Positions 63,001 through 64,000 of a stretch of 64,000 bases of DNA are shown in pieces. Under the pieces are notes generated by a model. It ran no database searches, was not told where the DNA came from, and saw only the letters and a list, made by a program, of their open reading frames with translations. The stretch comes from Rhodobacteraceae bacterium M382. Its GTDB lineage: Bacteria; Pseudomonadota; Alphaproteobacteria; Rhodobacterales; Rhodobacteraceae. Location: assembly GCA_025141015.1 (NCBI GenBank), contig CP081098.1, positions 310,001 through 374,000 of the forward strand, in the 5' to 3' direction. The position numbers and the translations under genes are program-made. The number at the start of each line of letters is the position of its first letter. Within the stretch, counting starts at the first letter, position 1.

Positions 63001-64000
63001 GGCGCAACGCCGGATGCCCAGGCCAGCCTGAGCGTCGCGGTCAACGATGTGAACGAAGCGCCAACGGCGGTGACGCTGACGCAGACGCTGAGCGACATTG
63101 ACGAGAATTCGGACACCAGCAGCCGGATCCAGGTGGCGACGATTGCGGTGACGGATGATGCGCTGGGGGTCAATGACCTGGGGCTGAGCGGCGCGGATGC
63201 GGCCGAGTTTGAGATCGACGGCGGGGTTCTGTACCTGCGGGCGGGCACCACGCTGAACTTTGAGGATCAGGACCAGTTCGACGTGACGGTGACGGTGGAT
63301 GACACCAGCGTCGGCGCAACACCGGATGCCCAGGCCAGCCTGAGCGTCGCGGTCAACGATGTGAACGAAGCGCCGACGGCGGTGACGCTGACGCAGACGC
63401 TGAGCGACATTGACGAGAATTCGGACACCAGCAGCCGGATCCAGGTGGCGACGATTGCGGTGACGGATGATGCGCTGGGGGTCAATGACCTGGGGCTGAG
63501 CGGCGCGGATGCGGCCGAGTTTGAGATCGACGGCGGGGTTCTGTACCTGCGGGCGGGCACCACGCTGAACTTTGAGGATCAGGACCAGTTCGACGTGACG
63601 GTGACGGTGGATGACACCAGCGTCGGCGCAACACCGGATGCCCAGGCCAGCCTGAGCGTCGCGGTCAACGATGTGAACGAAGCGCCGACGGCGGTGACGC
63701 TGACGCAGACGCTGAGCGACATTGACGAGAATTCGGACACCAGCAGCCGGATCCAGGTGGCGACGATTGCGGTGACGGATGATGCGCTGGGGGTCAATGA
63801 TCTGGGGCTGAGCGGCGCGGATGCGGCCGAGTTTGAGATCGACGGCGGGGTTCTGTACCTGCGGGCGGGCACCACGCTGAACTTTGAGGATCAGGACCAG
63901 TTCGACGTGACGGTGACGGTGGATGACACCAGCGTCGGCGCAACGCCGGATGCCCAGGCCAGCCTGAGCGTCGCGGTCAACGATGTGAACGAAGCGCCAA
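57028..64000 (+). CDS. Giant cadherin-like repeat protein (surface or secreted; 3' end beyond the window)
   Basis: One open frame of 2,324 codons with no stop before the window ends. There is no Sec signal, which fits type I secretion. Residues 1-230 contain a domain opening VAILGFNGDGSNDFSFVL and ending in a series of T/S/D-rich beta segments. The part to about residue 1283 consists of diverged Ig/cadherin-like domains (for example VSVSDAEGDAVTV, ITVTDADTTNF, VDDTVAGTEDT) with a seven-proline linker near residue 712. From residue 1284 comes a tandem array of 104-residue units. Calcium-binding Asp-rich turns (VNDVNEAPT) recur. It is probably an adhesin or biofilm protein; no transporter genes are within view. 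Confidence 0.85.
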   Translation, partial: MTELNAGGVAILGFNGDGSNDFSFVLMSDVAAGTVIYFTDAGTSSGSNQFLDNGIDGVKAWTASVDYAAGTVVNSVTGPHVSEFADPFILGDFSLFGALNLAGKVAGGDQLFAFQATGTELAPGVIEADSVNFLFAIQSNSTNFQGSSSDGGASDGDPSDPNQSGVPLGLTEGDTALALGAGSDPEDPTGNLVYSGPTTGTRAGLLAAIADESNWTKSDTPQTQLTAAFTITDAAANADPVVSIPAVIPTTAHHFETDEDTVVNVTGVSVSDAEGDAVTVILTADGTITVANSGTVTDNGSSSVTVSGSVADVNTALAGLTYLPSFEFSGDEVITIKAFDDLLSFTQERITVQVAPVDDPTTIGDVPATAGFTSAELLSGAQLLFGDVSGDVPVATVTDPDTILFGGGRIEVTYSSGGVPSDQLSVRDVSFIVPGTTTRLGIEIVEPVQPTPPAAQLPTEIFSTVSFGPDSEGRAKIGEIRVGNDGSNGSSLIIDLVGTVHAAAIEDILLALEFGSTMPGAGTRTIDITVYDAADNASNTTSTDVSITVANAVPVLDGLESVVELDVATLGTPQHFIDTALDVIDPDSNDFDGGSVRIEFTSLRDGEGDFLVGDEFFGIADLGDITVVGTAVFHLGNQIGTITGDGTGGAPFVVDLAGANATPDAVEALIEALTYTNIAGTPETTRGVDLTVSDGDGGTTDPQSFRIEAITPPPPPPPADFTITYTENDPIQVIDDEAQISVPTFTPNDFVNLTVTITGGGVTTEDVLTAASGVSGVTPVYSGSTITGVSVSVGGASVFFSASGGSNGNPLVLVPQVGGFFGTLGGTVEHVQLLSQALGYVNTSDDPTDANRTVTVDLDTGAGAVTLNTFTVDVDPVADAPVISDLATQVDLLFANVSGTSAFIDTSITVTDADTTNFNGSKLTVEHTGAAQAGDQLTVEDQGAVTVAGSTISHTGTAVATITGGSNGSALVIDFTGATVTLAMVDEIMEAISFETTDLDPALSRTLRYTLENAEAGTATSAPVTINITGPGANQPPEIAIPDPIFGVNRSDLLDTPQAVFASVSVTDSDSADFVGGSLTISYVESRVRTENQLSIVGPTFFLIGNQLGHSTMGRVGTIVSDGSDGSPLQISFNTPFLVTPSIVDELLDAIRYQNTSLTPEASVDLLVQISDGDGETSLPAQVRVDITFDAVAVDDTVAGTEDTQTVISFADLLANDPDADPDATVTGVSGAVNGTVAIFGDTVRFDPTADFSGDASFTYEISNGQSTDQATVTVSVAAVNDAPTAVTLTQTLSDIDENSDTSSRIQVATIAVTDDALGVNDLGLSGADAAEFEIDGGVLYLRAGTTLNFEDQDQFDVTVTVDDTSVGATPDAQASLSVAVNDVNEAPTAVTLTQTLSDIDENSDTSSRIQVATIAVTDDALGVNDLGLSGADAAEFEIDGGVLYLRAGTTLNFEDQDQFDVTVTVDDTSVGATPDAQASLSVAVNDVNEAPTAVTLTQTLSDIDENSDTSSRIQVATIAVTDDALGVNDLGLSGADAAEFEIDGGVLYLRAGTTLNFEDQDQFDVTVTVDDTSVGATPDAQASLSVAVNDVNEAPTAVTLTQTLSDIDENSDTSSRIQVATIAVTDDALGVNDLGLSGADAAEFEIDGGVLYLRAGTTLNFEDQDQFDVTVTVDDTSVGATPDAQASLSVAVNDVNEAPTAVTLTQTLSDIDENSDTSSRIQVATIAVTDDALGVNDLGLSGADAAEFEIDGGVLYLRAGTTLNFEDQDQFDVTVTVDDTSVGATPDAQASLSVAVNDVNEAPTAVTLTQTLSDIDENSDTSSRIQVATIAVTDDALGVNDLGLSGADAAEFEIDGGVLYLRAGTTLNFEDQDQFDVTVTVDDTSVGATPDAQASLSVAVNDVNEAPTAVTLTQTLSDIDENSDTSSRIQVATIAVTDDALGVNDLGLSGADAAEFEIDGGVLYLRAGTTLNFEDQDQFDVTVTVDDTSVGATPDAQASLSVAVNDVNEAPTAVTLTQTLSDIDENSDTSSRIQVATIAVTDDALGVNDLGLSGADAAEFEIDGGVLYLRAGTTLNFEDQDQFDVTVTVDDTSVGATPDAQASLSVAVNDVNEAPTAVTLTQTLSDIDENSDTSSRIQVATIAVTDDALGVNDLGLSGADAAEFEIDGGVLYLRAGTTLNFEDQDQFDVTVTVDDTSVGATPDAQASLSVAVNDVNEAPTAVTLTQTLSDIDENSDTSSRIQVATIAVTDDALGVNDLGLSGADAAEFEIDGGVLYLRAGTTLNFEDQDQFDVTVTVDDTSVGATPDAQASLSVAVNDVNEAP
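60877..63996 (+). repeat. Ten tandem 312-bp (104-residue) cadherin-like units
   Basis: Unit starts are at 60877, 61189, 61501, 61813, 62125, 62437, 62749, 63061, 63373 and 63685; an eleventh begins at 63997. All ten translate to the same 104 residues, from PTAVTLTQTLSDIDENSD to VNDVNEA. The DNA differs only at a few synonymous sites: GACCTG or GATCTG, GAGTTT or GAATTC, ACACCG or ACGCCG, CCGACG or CCAACG, and one AAT. Units 8-10 carry the same marker set as units 1-3. Confidence 0.97.

Noticed and set aside
60834-63875. Ten identical 98-codon reverse-strand reading frames
   Set aside because: They lie opposite the tandem array, one per 312-bp unit, and are simply the reverse reading of the same repeat; the forward frame is open throughout and has protein-like domain structure.
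60877-63996. CRISPR-like array
   Set aside because: The repeat unit is 312 bp with no spacers and is fully coding.

Overview
The window reads as a chromosomal segment of a GC-rich alphaproteobacterium of the Rhodobacteraceae, most likely the marine Roseobacter group. Support comes from the petABC cytochrome bc1 operon, a petP-petR regulator pair, an xseB-ispA-dxs block headed by a histone-deacetylase-like gene, the PotABCD-type transporter with a glutamine-synthetase-like ligase, and a family of GC-rich intergenic repeats. Genes are densely packed with many 4-base stop/start overlaps. I see no insertion sequence, prophage or CRISPR array, and one tRNA gene (Lys, UUU).

Layout. 1-6825: the 3' end of queG, a hydantoinase/oxoprolinase-family gene, a VOC protein, and the coupled purine-salvage pair ade-amn. 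6969-7256: an HU-type nucleoid protein. 7474-22224: a 13 kb minus-strand array running from a DeoR-type regulator through an inositol-monophosphatase-like phosphatase, a Na/Pi transporter with a PhoU-like tail, an N-formylglutamate-amidohydrolase-like hydrolase, a glutamine-synthetase-like ligase, an aldehyde dehydrogenase and an iron alcohol dehydrogenase to a PotDABC-like ABC transporter. A phosphonate-monoester-hydrolase/phosphodiesterase-type gene is divergent from the regulator. I read this as a possible module for uptake and breakdown of a phosphorylated amino alcohol or diester, with gamma-glutamylation of the amine and handling of the released phosphate. That reading is inference. 22396-24383: a DMT transporter and the msrB-msrA pair.

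24452-33534: a LysR regulator divergent from a class II aldolase, a Rieske oxygenase and a PanB-fold protein that appears to lack the usual metal ligands. After these come a sterol-desaturase-type hydroxylase, a GlxA-type regulator, a methyltransferase, a reductase-like SDR, a second class II aldolase and an unknown protein with a PD-(D/E)XK-like motif. 33535-37550: histone-deacetylase homologue, xseB, ispA and dxs (isoprenoid precursor supply). 37801-46044: a secreted protein, petR/petP, ilvE, a DMT transporter, matB, an AEC transporter, a YedJ-like HD protein and aroC. 46273-49580: a TPP riboswitch followed by thiBPQ. 49602-50263: ribH under an FMN riboswitch. 50462-53987: a glutathione transferase and petABC. 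54159-56457: mtaB, dapF and tRNA-Lys.

57028 to the window end is one open, unterminated reading frame of more than 2,300 codons for a giant surface or secreted protein. Its visible C-terminal third is a tandem array of ten 312-bp (104-residue) cadherin-like units. They are identical in protein but carry synonymous markers arranged with a seven-unit higher-order period. The strongest leads for further work are the DeoR/phosphodiesterase/gamma-glutamyl array, the metal-ligand-less PanB homologue, the cadherin array and the permease with a duplicated C-terminal 15-residue motif.
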